From Bordetella parapertussis (GTDB taxonomy: Bacteria; Pseudomonadota; Gammaproteobacteria; Burkholderiales; SG8-41), in assembly GCA_945870465.1 (NCBI GenBank), contig CAMBSS010000250.1, positions 1-5,055 on the forward strand: a DNA stretch of 5,055 nt. The letters run 5' to 3'. This document shows, piece after piece, positions 1 through 5,055 of this stretch. The first letter of the stretch is position 1, and each line of letters opens with the position of its first letter. The position numbers and the translations under genes were made by a program. The notes under the pieces were generated by a model, which worked only from the letters and a program-made list of their open reading frames with translations, ran no database searches and was not told the origin of the DNA.

Positions 1-212
1 TGAGCGCACCCGCGCATACGCCGAAGGACATCGTCGACCGCATCAACGCTGACGTCGCGAAAATACTGCGCGGCCCGGACATGATAGAGAACTTCAAGAA
101 CGAAGGCGCCGAGCCCGCCGCGATGACGCCCGCGGAGTTCGCGGCTTTCATCCGCAGCGAGATCGCGAAGTGGGGCAAGCTCATCAAGCTCGCCGGCGTC
201 AAGCCGCTCTAG
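1..212 (+). CDS. Bug/TctC family periplasmic solute-binding protein, C-terminal fragment (5' end outside window)
   Basis: The reading frame enters from the left edge (first whole codon at base 3) and stops at TAG 210-212, leaving 69 visible residues. The fragment begins SAPAHTPKDIVDRINADV and ends AGVKPL. This matches the C-terminal lobe of Bug/TctC binding proteins: a 'P-x-x-TPKDIVDRLN'-like helix, a segment with 'GAEPAAMTPAEFAAFI', and a final basic helix ending 'KLAGVKP'. These proteins are secreted to the periplasm and bind small, often carboxylated, solutes, some of them for tripartite tricarboxylate transporters. Many in Burkholderiales are orphans without a permease. The second Bug gene at 1482-2447 has an equivalent C-terminus (residues about 258-319), so the two are paralogues, although this tail differs clearly in sequence. 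The gene lies 69 bases upstream of the M24 gene on the same strand. The ligand cannot be assigned. Family assignment is fairly sure despite the short fragment. Confidence 0.85.
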   Translation, partial: SAPAHTPKDIVDRINADVAKILRGPDMIENFKNEGAEPAAMTPAEFAAFIRSEIAKWGKLIKLAGVKPL

Positions 213-272
213 CTTTCTGCCGGTTGTCCCGCACCGGGTCTTGTGATATTGAGAATGAACACTGAAATCATC

Positions 273-277
273 GAGGA
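273..277 (+). promoter_or_regulatory. Ribosome binding site that decides the M24 start
   Basis: GAGGA lies four bases before ATG 282. The two upstream in-frame candidates, GTG 243 and ATG 255, have no comparable purine-rich motif at a proper distance. ATG 282 also begins close to the usual start of the creatinase N-terminal domain. This site therefore favours 282 over the longest reading frame. Confidence 0.6.
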
Positions 278-281
278 CGCA

Positions 282-1415
282 ATGCAGACAAAACTCAAGG
301 TCGTCAACATGCCGGTCCTGCTGAAGGAAATGCGGGCCGCGGGACTCGACGCGGCGGTCGTCGCGTCGCCGGAAAATTTCTTTTACCTCTCCGGCTGGAA
401 AATCCAGACCCAGGTGCTGATCCGCGACCGCCTGGCGCTCGGCATCGTCACCGCCGACGGCAATATCACGCTGGTGGTGTGCAAGAACGAAGAGACGCAG
501 ACCCGGCGTTACGCTTCGGTCGACGATATCCGCACGTACGCGGAGTTCATCGATTCGCCGATGAAAGGCGTCGCCGAGGTGCTGGAGGAAAAAGGCCTCG
601 CGAAAGCGCGCGTCGGCATAGAGCGCAAATACATCACCATCGATTATTTCGAGGACCTGCAAAAACGCGTGCCGGCGGCAAGCCTCGCGTCCTGCGACAA
701 AATCTTCGACCGCACGCGCATGGTGAAAACGCAGCCGGAGATCGACGCGCTCACGCTCGCGGCGCGCGGCACGGATGAAGCGATTCAGCGTGCCTTGCGG
801 GGCGCCAAGCCCGGCGACACCGAGCACCAGCTCGCGCGCGCTATGTCCGATGCCCTGTTCGACATCGGTCACGGCGAGTTCCGCGACATCACGTGGGGCG
901 TATCTTCAGGCCCCAACACCATTACCAATCACTACTGGTCCGGCGAACGCCAGCTCGCGGCCGACGACATGCTGAAAATCGGCGTACGCTCTTCCATCCA
1001 CGGCTACTACTCGCATCTCTACCGGCTCGCGGCGGTCGGACGCGCCAGCGAACGCCATTTGAGCTGGTACGAAAAAGCGCGCGACGTGCAGTACCGGGCA
1101 ATCGACCGCCTGCGCCCCGGCGCGCGCGCCTGCGATCTCTACGCCGCGGCGAAAAAAGACATCGAGAGCGTCGGCGGCGCGTACCGCGGCTCGCTGTTCG
1201 GACACAGCACCGGCATCGCGCTGCATGAGAACCCGCGCATACAGCCACAGGACGAGACGGTGCTGGTGGCGGGCATGGTGATTGCGTCTGAACCAAGAGT
1301 AGTAGATCCGGATTATTGCTACTACCACCTCGAAGACCTAGTGCTGGTGACGGATAAAAACCCGGTGCGTCTGTCGGACCGCACGAACCTCGACGAGCTG
1401 TTCGTCATTCAGTAA
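282..1415 (+). CDS. M24 family protein (creatinase / Xaa-Pro aminopeptidase-like), metal ligands partly missing
   Basis: The protein has 377 residues from ATG 282; the frame is open back to GTG 243, but the GAGGA site supports 282. An N-terminal creatinase-type domain covers about 9-143 (ASPENFFYLSGW at 28-39). The pita-bread catalytic domain follows from about 146 (RMVKTQPEIDAL), with SSGPNTITNH ending at the conserved His217. H308 and H315 in GHSTGIALHE, E337 in SEP and E351 in HLED align with conserved M24 positions. The two metal-binding aspartates do not: the positions hold G234 and H245 (GYYSHLYR), with the 11-residue spacing intact. From memory, Pseudomonas creatinase, a metal-free amidinohydrolase of this fold, also lacks both. 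A creatinase-like hydrolase or another metal-independent M24 homologue is therefore more likely than a true prolyl aminopeptidase. No signal peptide is visible, so it is presumably cytoplasmic. It sits between two Bug genes (gaps 69 and 66 bases), suggesting it processes an imported solute. Fold confidence is high; the substrate is unknown. Confidence 0.88.
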   Translation: MQTKLKVVNMPVLLKEMRAAGLDAAVVASPENFFYLSGWKIQTQVLIRDRLALGIVTADGNITLVVCKNEETQTRRYASVDDIRTYAEFIDSPMKGVAEVLEEKGLAKARVGIERKYITIDYFEDLQKRVPAASLASCDKIFDRTRMVKTQPEIDALTLAARGTDEAIQRALRGAKPGDTEHQLARAMSDALFDIGHGEFRDITWGVSSGPNTITNHYWSGERQLAADDMLKIGVRSSIHGYYSHLYRLAAVGRASERHLSWYEKARDVQYRAIDRLRPGARACDLYAAAKKDIESVGGAYRGSLFGHSTGIALHENPRIQPQDETVLVAGMVIASEPRVVDPDYCYYHLEDLVLVTDKNPVRLSDRTNLDELFVIQ

Positions 1416-1481
1416 CGGCTGGTTGCCAATCGCCGGCGCTGATCGAAGGCCGGCCCGTTCATATTTGCGATTGGATACGCG

Positions 1482-2447
1482 ATGAAATACATCTGCATTG
1501 CTCTCATCACTGCCGCCGTCGGCTTGCCGGCGGCGCATGCCCAGACTTATCCGACCAAAGTGGTGCGGGCCATCGTGCCTTCTGCACCGGGCGGCAGCAT
1601 AGACGTCGTGGGCCGCCTGGTAGCGCAAAAACTCTCCGAAACCATGGGCCAGCAATTCATCGTCGAGAACCGCGCGGGCGCCGCAGGCACCATCGGCGTG
1701 ACGCAGGTGACCAAGGCGGCACCAGATGGATATACGCTATTGGTCGCGTCCCAGTCGGGCGTGTCGGCAGCACCCAGTCTGATCCGCAACCTGCCCTATG
1801 ATCCGCAGCACGATCTCACACCCATCGCACTGATGGTGATACAACCCAGCGTGCTGGTGGTCCATCCTTCGCTGCCGGCGCGCACCACGAAAGAATTCAT
1901 CGCGCTGGCGAAAACGCAGCCGGGCATGCTGACCTACGGCTCGTCCGGCATAGGAGCGACGCAGCACCTGTCGGCCGAGTTGTTTGCCATGATGACCGGC
2001 ACGGAGTTGAGGCACATTCCGTACAAAGGCGGCGCGCTCGCGATGACCGACGTGCTGGGCGGGCAGATTTATTTCATGTTCAGCCCGGTGCCGACCGCCA
2101 CGCCTTTTCTCAGCGCTAACAAAATGCGCGCGCTCGCTGTTACCTCAATGCGCCGGGTCGAGTCGATTCCGGACGTTCCGACGTTGAACGAGTCCGGCGT
2201 GCGCAGCTACGATTTCTCGAGCTGGATAGGCCTGCTGGGCCCGGCCAACCTGCCGCGCGACATCGTGACAAAACTGCACGGCGAAACCATGAAAGTCGTC
2301 GCCGAGCCTGCGATGAAAAAGAAATTGTTCGACCTGGGGGTAAGCATCCCGCCCGCGGAAACGCCGGAGAAATTTGCGAAGTTCATCGCGCAGGACACCG
2401 CAACCACCGCGAAAGTCATCAAGGCGGCGAAGGTCCAGCCGGAATAG
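1482..2447 (+). CDS. Bug/TctC family tripartite tricarboxylate transporter-type substrate-binding protein
   Basis: Complete at 321 residues, the usual family length. Residues 1-20 form a signal peptide with hydrophobic core ICIALITAAVGL and an AHA cleavage site before Q21. The mature protein starts QTYPTKVVRAIVP, the typical Bug N-terminus. Family landmarks follow in order: SAPGGSIDVVGR (34-45, with the Asp of GGxxD at 41), VENRAGAAGTIG (61-72), PDGYTLL (81-87), YGSSGIGATQHL (152-163), HIPYKGGALAMTDVLGGQI (178-196), ALAVTSMRRVESIPDVPTL (217-235) and the helix GPANLPRDIVTKL (253-265). The protein should act in the periplasm as a two-lobed binder of a small, usually carboxylated, molecule. The specificity is not readable. 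Its start has only a weak ribosome site (TGGA at 1472-1475), which fits translation as a downstream cistron of the M24 gene 66 bases away. No TctA/TctB genes are in the window, so it may be an orphan or use a distant permease. Family and boundaries are secure. Confidence 0.96.
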   Translation: MKYICIALITAAVGLPAAHAQTYPTKVVRAIVPSAPGGSIDVVGRLVAQKLSETMGQQFIVENRAGAAGTIGVTQVTKAAPDGYTLLVASQSGVSAAPSLIRNLPYDPQHDLTPIALMVIQPSVLVVHPSLPARTTKEFIALAKTQPGMLTYGSSGIGATQHLSAELFAMMTGTELRHIPYKGGALAMTDVLGGQIYFMFSPVPTATPFLSANKMRALAVTSMRRVESIPDVPTLNESGVRSYDFSSWIGLLGPANLPRDIVTKLHGETMKVVAEPAMKKKLFDLGVSIPPAETPEKFAKFIAQDTATTAKVIKAAKVQPE

Positions 2448-2463
2448 CGTCAAGGCCCTGGAA

Positions 2464-3897
2464 CTATTTGTCCACAGCAACAAGCTGCGCCGCGAGCCGC
2501 GTCAAACGCTGTCGCGCCGGACTGTCGGCCGGCGTCTCGGGAGTCAACTTCTTCGCTTCGTCGAGCGCTGCTGTCAGCGTATCGCGCAGCGATGTCTCCG
2601 CGAGCACCATTTTTTTCAGGCAATCGGGCGCTTCCGCTTTCACGCGGCAGGATGCCAGCGCGATGGCAGCGATCGTGGCGGGTTGCAGTCCCGCCGTGTC
2701 CGCGCCCGCCATGCCGACCGACTCCGCACCCAGCCGTGCAAGCAGGTCAGCGGCGGCGTCGAGCCGCTGCAATTCGGGCGTTGCAGGCGCGTCCTTCGGG
2801 GCGGCCAGCTGCGCCTCTATCCGCATGGCGAACGCACGCGTCAGCCGCCGCTGCGACACGGCGTCGAAACTGACCATGGACTTGAACACTTCGCTCGCGC
2901 TCCAGTCGGCGGGTAGAGATGAAATCGTAAGGATCTTGAAATCGCCCGCCAGCGTTCGCGCCATGATCGAAATGGCCAGCGGATTGTGGTTGGGAGGACG
3001 CCCCGCCAGTTCGATGCGTTGCTCCTGGCCGGGCAATTGCACGACCACGGCGCGCGGAATCACGGTGCGCGCGTCGGTCTCGAGCAACACCGCCAGCGGC
3101 TGCGCGGCATACGAACGCGCCTCGCATTGGACAGTAGCGATATCAGGTTCGCTGCCGCTCGCCACCTCGGCAAAAGCCGGGTTGCCGCATTCCATGCCCA
3201 ATTGCACCAGCAATATCACAGCGTCCGCATGCTTGCCGGCGTTGACCGGCTTGCCGCTCCAGCGCGGCGCCCCCGCCTTGAGGCGCTGTTCGTACCAGGC
3301 GGCGCACTTGTCCGCGAATTCAGGCGCGATTTTCTCGCCGACGCAATTGGGGGCATAGTTTCCCTCGAAGCGATCGGCAACGACATCAACCAGTGCAGCG
3401 ACATTGGTGAACGCGATGCCATTGGCGGCGGCTATGATCTGCGACCGGTCGGCGATGTCGGCGGCCTTGAACGGCGCGGGCGGCAGCGTTCTGACCTCCC
3501 GCAGCTCCAGTCCGCGCACGTAGTTCTGCGGAAACCAGCTGCGCAGTACCAGCACCTTGCCGCCGCTCTTGACTTCGTCACCGCCCTTGGGACAGATCAT
3601 GATGCGCGGCCCGGTGCTGCCGTTGGCCACGTCGGCGTAGCGCGTCGCGTCGCAATGGAAACCGGCGTCGCGCGCGAGCGTCATCGCAACGTCGAGCGGC
3701 GTGAACTGGTTGATGCGCCGGGCAAGGCGCTTGAGTTCCGGCGGCTGCGCCCCTGCGACGAATTCCAGCGCCGGGTCGGTCAGCCAGCGGGTCTGCGCGG
3801 ATTCGGTCTGAAAATACAGGAACGCCCACGCCACGCCGCACAGCACGCCCACGATGGTTGCCATGACGGCACCAAGTTTCACGAGATTCGATTTCAT
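2464..3897 (-). CDS. Hypothetical single-pass membrane protein with large cysteine-paired extracytoplasmic domain
   Basis: I do not recognise this family. From ATG 3897 the protein has 477 residues. A short basic N-terminus (MKSNLVK) precedes one hydrophobic segment at about 8-29, followed by a long polar domain: a signal-anchor (N-in, C-out) layout. The domain has eight cysteines in four close pairs: C82/C102, C185/C198, C237/C258 and C417/C426. Such pairing suggests disulfides in the periplasm. Residues 100-330 look mixed alpha/beta; about 345-477 is mostly helical and Ala-rich. The frame stays open upstream to ATG 4026, but that extension is Arg-rich, crosses an inverted repeat and puts 43 extra residues before the membrane helix, so 3897 is preferred. 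No strong Shine-Dalgarno motif precedes it, and ATG 3984 (29 residues longer) cannot be excluded. The gene converges on the Bug gene with 16 bases between the stops and diverges from the small gene at 4078. Long open frames on the opposite strand here are antisense shadows. No function is inferred. Confidence 0.85.
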   Translation of the reverse strand: MKSNLVKLGAVMATIVGVLCGVAWAFLYFQTESAQTRWLTDPALEFVAGAQPPELKRLARRINQFTPLDVAMTLARDAGFHCDATRYADVANGSTGPRIMICPKGGDEVKSGGKVLVLRSWFPQNYVRGLELREVRTLPPAPFKAADIADRSQIIAAANGIAFTNVAALVDVVADRFEGNYAPNCVGEKIAPEFADKCAAWYEQRLKAGAPRWSGKPVNAGKHADAVILLVQLGMECGNPAFAEVASGSEPDIATVQCEARSYAAQPLAVLLETDARTVIPRAVVVQLPGQEQRIELAGRPPNHNPLAISIMARTLAGDFKILTISSLPADWSASEVFKSMVSFDAVSQRRLTRAFAMRIEAQLAAPKDAPATPELQRLDAAADLLARLGAESVGMAGADTAGLQPATIAAIALASCRVKAEAPDCLKKMVLAETSLRDTLTAALDEAKKLTPETPADSPARQRLTRLAAQLVAVDK

Positions 3898-3933
3898 TTG
3901 CCGTAGTGCCCGTGACTGCCTGAAAAATGCGTC

Positions 3934-4017
3934 CGGCCCGTGCGTTCGCCTTTCCCGGATGCTTGCCGGGAAAGCTTCCTCCATGCCCGCACCGGCGTCA
4001 AGCGCGGCCCGGTGCGT
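3934..4017. repeat. Imperfect direct repeat pair flanking the inverted repeat
   Basis: CGGCCCGTGCGT (3934-3945) recurs as CGGCCCGGTGCGT (4005-4017), differing by one inserted G. The copies are 71 bases apart and lie on either side of the 9-bp inverted repeat. In a GC-rich genome this could be chance. Its noncoding position between divergent genes makes a paired regulator site possible. The listed span covers both copies and the sequence between them. Confidence 0.35.
3950..3974. repeat. Perfect 9-bp inverted repeat with 7-base spacer in divergent intergenic region
   Basis: CTTTCCCGG (3950-3958) and CCGGGAAAG (3966-3974) are exact reverse complements around the spacer ATGCTTG. The repeat lies 53 bases upstream of the membrane-protein start (3897, minus strand) and about 65 bases upstream of the plus-strand promoter candidate. 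It has no adjacent T-run, so it does not look like an intrinsic terminator. It could be a regulator binding site, or a hairpin in the leader RNA of the minus-strand gene. No function is shown. Confidence 0.6.
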
Positions 4018-4020
4018 GAC

Positions 4021-4047
4021 TTGCACACAGGCATTCCCTGCTAGTAT
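4021..4047 (+). promoter_or_regulatory. Candidate sigma70-type promoter with extended -10 for the small barrel gene
   Basis: TGCTAGTAT at 4039-4047 matches the extended -10 pattern TGn plus a TATAAT-like hexamer (TAGTAT, 4042-4047). A -35-like TTGCAC lies at 4021-4026. The spacer is 15 bases, shorter than the 17-base ideal, though an extended -10 can tolerate a weak -35 contact. Transcription would begin near 4054, inside the longest possible reading frame (GTG 4048) and upstream of the preferred GTG 4078. The element therefore also informs the start choice. This is prediction from motif only. Confidence 0.45.
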
Positions 4048-4067
4048 GTGATTTCAACCACCATCGC

Positions 4068-4072
4068 GAGAA
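4068..4072 (+). promoter_or_regulatory. Ribosome binding site supporting GTG 4078
   Basis: GAGAA lies five bases before GTG 4078. The alternative GTG at 4048 is preceded by a pyrimidine-containing stretch with no purine-rich site, and it overlaps the end of the candidate -10 element. Together these favour initiation at 4078. Confidence 0.45.
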
Positions 4073-4077
4073 CATCG

Positions 4078-4431
4078 GTGTCCATTACCGGCAACTGGAT
4101 ATTCACGGCGTCCATGGACGTCGACCCGGACAAGGAAAAGATTTTCAACGAGGTCTACGATGCCGAACATGTCCCGCATTTGCGCAAAGTGCCGGGGGTC
4201 GTCTCGGTAACGCGGCTCAAGCTCGATACCCTGCGCGTCACCATGGGCGGCATAACCAAGGCCGTCGATTCGACCGGCGTGCCGCGCTATGCGTGCATAC
4301 TCGAACTCGACAGTCCAGACGTATTGACCAGCCCCGCGTTCGCGCAGGCGGTCGACGCCGGCCGCTGGCCGACCGAGGTGCGGCCGTTCACCCGCAACCG
4401 GCAGCACACGCTCTACAAGGTGATGAAGTAA
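4078..4431 (+). CDS. Small hypothetical protein, probable dimeric alpha/beta-barrel (EthD-like) fold
   Basis: The preferred GTG 4078 gives 117 residues; the frame remains open to GTG 4048 (127 residues), but the promoter and ribosome-site candidates argue for the shorter form. The N-terminus forms a beta strand (GNWIFTASMDV, 5-15). A helix carrying FNEVYDAEHVPHL (23-35) follows, then KVPGVVSVTRLKL (37-49), a central strand YACILEL (71-77), and the ending GRWPTEVRPFTRNRQ (95-109). A 'YDxEHVPxL...VPGV' layout is typical of small ferredoxin-like dimeric barrel proteins (EthD, NIPSNAP and related DUFs), where the Glu-His pair often lines the cleft. Such proteins include monooxygenases, decarboxylases and ligand binders, so no reaction can be named. 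No signal or membrane segment is seen, so it is probably cytoplasmic. It diverges from the membrane-protein gene and converges on the methyltransferase gene, with two bases between the stop codons. Coding status is quite sure; the fold is an inference. Confidence 0.8.
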   Translation: MSITGNWIFTASMDVDPDKEKIFNEVYDAEHVPHLRKVPGVVSVTRLKLDTLRVTMGGITKAVDSTGVPRYACILELDSPDVLTSPAFAQAVDAGRWPTEVRPFTRNRQHTLYKVMK

Positions 4432-4433
4432 AA

Positions 4434-5055
4434 CTACGCCGGACCGGCGGCCGGCCTGAAAATCAGGAAATACTGGTTGGGCAAAAAACCCGGCTCTTCG
4501 GCGAGCGCATAACCCGCTTTGCGCATTTCGGCCTTTACGGTATCCGGCGCTACGCGCGCGCTTTTCGGCGGACCTGCCGGAGAATCGAGGCGAAAGTCGA
4601 TGATCGCGATGCGGCCACCGGGTTTCAGTGCGTCGCGCAATTTGCGGAAATACGCTTCGCGGCTATCGATGTGGTGATACACGTCGACCAAAAAAACCAG
4701 ATCGACCTTGGCGGGCAGGCGTGCGTCACCCGCCGCACCCTGGACCGCCGTTAGATTGGCCAGCCCTTCCTTCTGCGCGCGCTCGCCCAGATATTTCACC
4801 ATGTCGGGCTCGATATCGACACCGTAGACGCGTCCCTTGCCGAGCATGTGCGCAAACCGCATCGCGAAGTAGCCGGTGCCGGCGCCGATGTCCGCAACCG
4901 CCGCATCGGGTGCGAGCTTCAGCGCGCTGATGACTTCGTGCGGCTTCTGCCACGCGTCGCGTTTGGGATCGTCGAATACCTTCGACCATTTTTGCGCGTC
5001 GCCGAAACTGTGCTGGTGATCGGCAGGCATTTGCGCGAATGCGGCCGCGTGCAGT
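4434..5055 (-). CDS. Class I SAM-dependent methyltransferase, 5' end outside window; apparent signal peptide
   Basis: Ends at TAG 4434-4436 and runs off the right edge. From ATG 5030 there are 198 residues: motif I VADIGAGTGYF (45-55), the acidic ribose-binding segment VYGVDIEPDM (68-77, Asp72), VDLVFLVDVYHHI (109-121) and LKPGGRIAIIDF (135-146), a standard Rossmann-type methyltransferase core. The frame stays open upstream of 5030 to the edge, encoding LHAAAFAQ directly before the Met. This looks like the end of a signal peptide with cleavage at AFA-Q, and ATG 5030 has no ribosome site. The real start therefore probably lies outside the window, and the enzyme is likely exported or periplasmic. 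The mature N-terminus is His-containing (MPADHQHSF). I recall similar proteins with leader peptides in beta- and gammaproteobacteria, but this needs a search. The acceptor substrate is unknown. The last codons nearly touch the convergent barrel gene. The fold is secure; the localisation is inferred from eight residues. Confidence 0.92.
   Translation of the reverse strand, partial: LHAAAFAQMPADHQHSFGDAQKWSKVFDDPKRDAWQKPHEVISALKLAPDAAVADIGAGTGYFAMRFAHMLGKGRVYGVDIEPDMVKYLGERAQKEGLANLTAVQGAAGDARLPAKVDLVFLVDVYHHIDSREAYFRKLRDALKPGGRIAIIDFRLDSPAGPPKSARVAPDTVKAEMRKAGYALAEEPGFLPNQYFLIFRPAAGPA
4437..4449. repeat. GC-rich palindrome at the convergent gene ends
   Basis: CGCCGGACCGGCG is a perfect palindrome around a single central A. 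It sits six bases past the stop of the barrel gene, within the last codons of the methyltransferase. The RNA could form a short stem that helps end or protect transcripts of either gene. There is no U-run, so it is not a classical intrinsic terminator, and it is also coding sequence. Confidence 0.3.

Noticed and set aside
220..237. CCGGT/ACCGG stem between the first Bug gene and the M24 gene as a terminator
   Set aside because: The stem is only 5 bp with an 8-base loop and no T-run, and the downstream gene has no strong promoter. A terminator here cannot be supported.
224..250. TTGTCC plus TGTGATATT as a promoter for the M24 gene
   Set aside because: The -10 matches four of six positions and the spacing is about 15 bases with a weak -35. 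It is too poor to list, though it would fit a start at 282.
906..1328. Minus-strand open frames inside the M24 gene
   Set aside because: They are Arg/Ala-rich translations opposite conserved M24 motifs, with no ribosome site or recognisable domain. They are antisense shadows.
2468..3906. Long plus-strand open frames (2468-3358 and 2986-3906) opposite the membrane protein gene
   Set aside because: They are Ser/Ala/Arg-rich with no domain-like pattern, and lie antisense to a frame with a clear membrane anchor and paired cysteines. GC-rich codon bias readily creates such shadows.
3973..4001. Minus-strand TTGACG (4001-3996) as -35 of a promoter for the membrane protein gene
   Set aside because: The hexamer is good, but no acceptable -10 is found at 16-18 bases (GAAGCT or AAGCTT only).
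193..4003. 12-base match CCGGCGTCAAGC near 193-204 and near 3992-4003
   Set aside because: A single short GC-rich match, once in coding and once in intergenic sequence, is expected by chance.
4455..4467. CCTGA-AAA-TCAGG hairpin as terminator of the barrel gene
   Set aside because: The stem is only 5 bp, lies inside the methyltransferase coding region and has no U-run after it.

Overview
The window is GC-rich and tightly packed. It reads as a chromosomal segment of a betaproteobacterium, most likely Burkholderiales-like. The main clue is two separate Bug/TctC-type periplasmic binding protein genes within 2.5 kb, a family greatly expanded in that group. The taxonomy is inferred from gene content; no rRNA or other marker gene is present.

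Layout. Bases 1-2447 hold three same-strand (+) genes: the 3' end of a Bug-type solute-binding protein (1-212), an M24 creatinase/aminopeptidase-P-like protein (best start 282, ending 1415), and a complete second Bug-type protein (1482-2447). The gaps are 69 and 66 bases, so co-transcription is plausible. No TctA/TctB permease genes are visible. A convergent minus-strand gene (2464-3897) encodes an unrecognised single-pass membrane protein with a large, probably periplasmic domain carrying eight cysteines in four closely spaced pairs. A divergent intergenic region (3898-4077) holds a 9-bp inverted repeat and a plausible extended -10 promoter. It leads into a small plus-strand protein (4078-4431) resembling dimeric alpha/beta-barrel proteins. 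Two bases further on, a convergent minus-strand class I SAM-dependent methyltransferase ends. It runs off the right edge of the window, and its visible N-terminus looks like the end of a signal peptide.

How the genes may work together. Bug proteins capture small, usually carboxylated molecules in the periplasm. An M24/creatinase-fold enzyme between two of them suggests a scavenging and hydrolysis cassette for an amidino, amide or peptide-like compound, but the substrate cannot be read from the sequence. The M24 protein lacks both metal-binding aspartates of the peptidases and resembles creatinase at those positions, so it is probably not an ordinary metallopeptidase. The right half (membrane protein, small barrel protein, methyltransferase) shows no clear functional link to the left half.

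No mobile element, CRISPR array, tRNA or rRNA was seen, and no stretch above 300 bases lacks a gene. Nothing amounts to a clear new defence or mobile system. The best leads are the metal-ligand-less M24 protein, the apparently exported methyltransferase and the four-cysteine-pair membrane protein.
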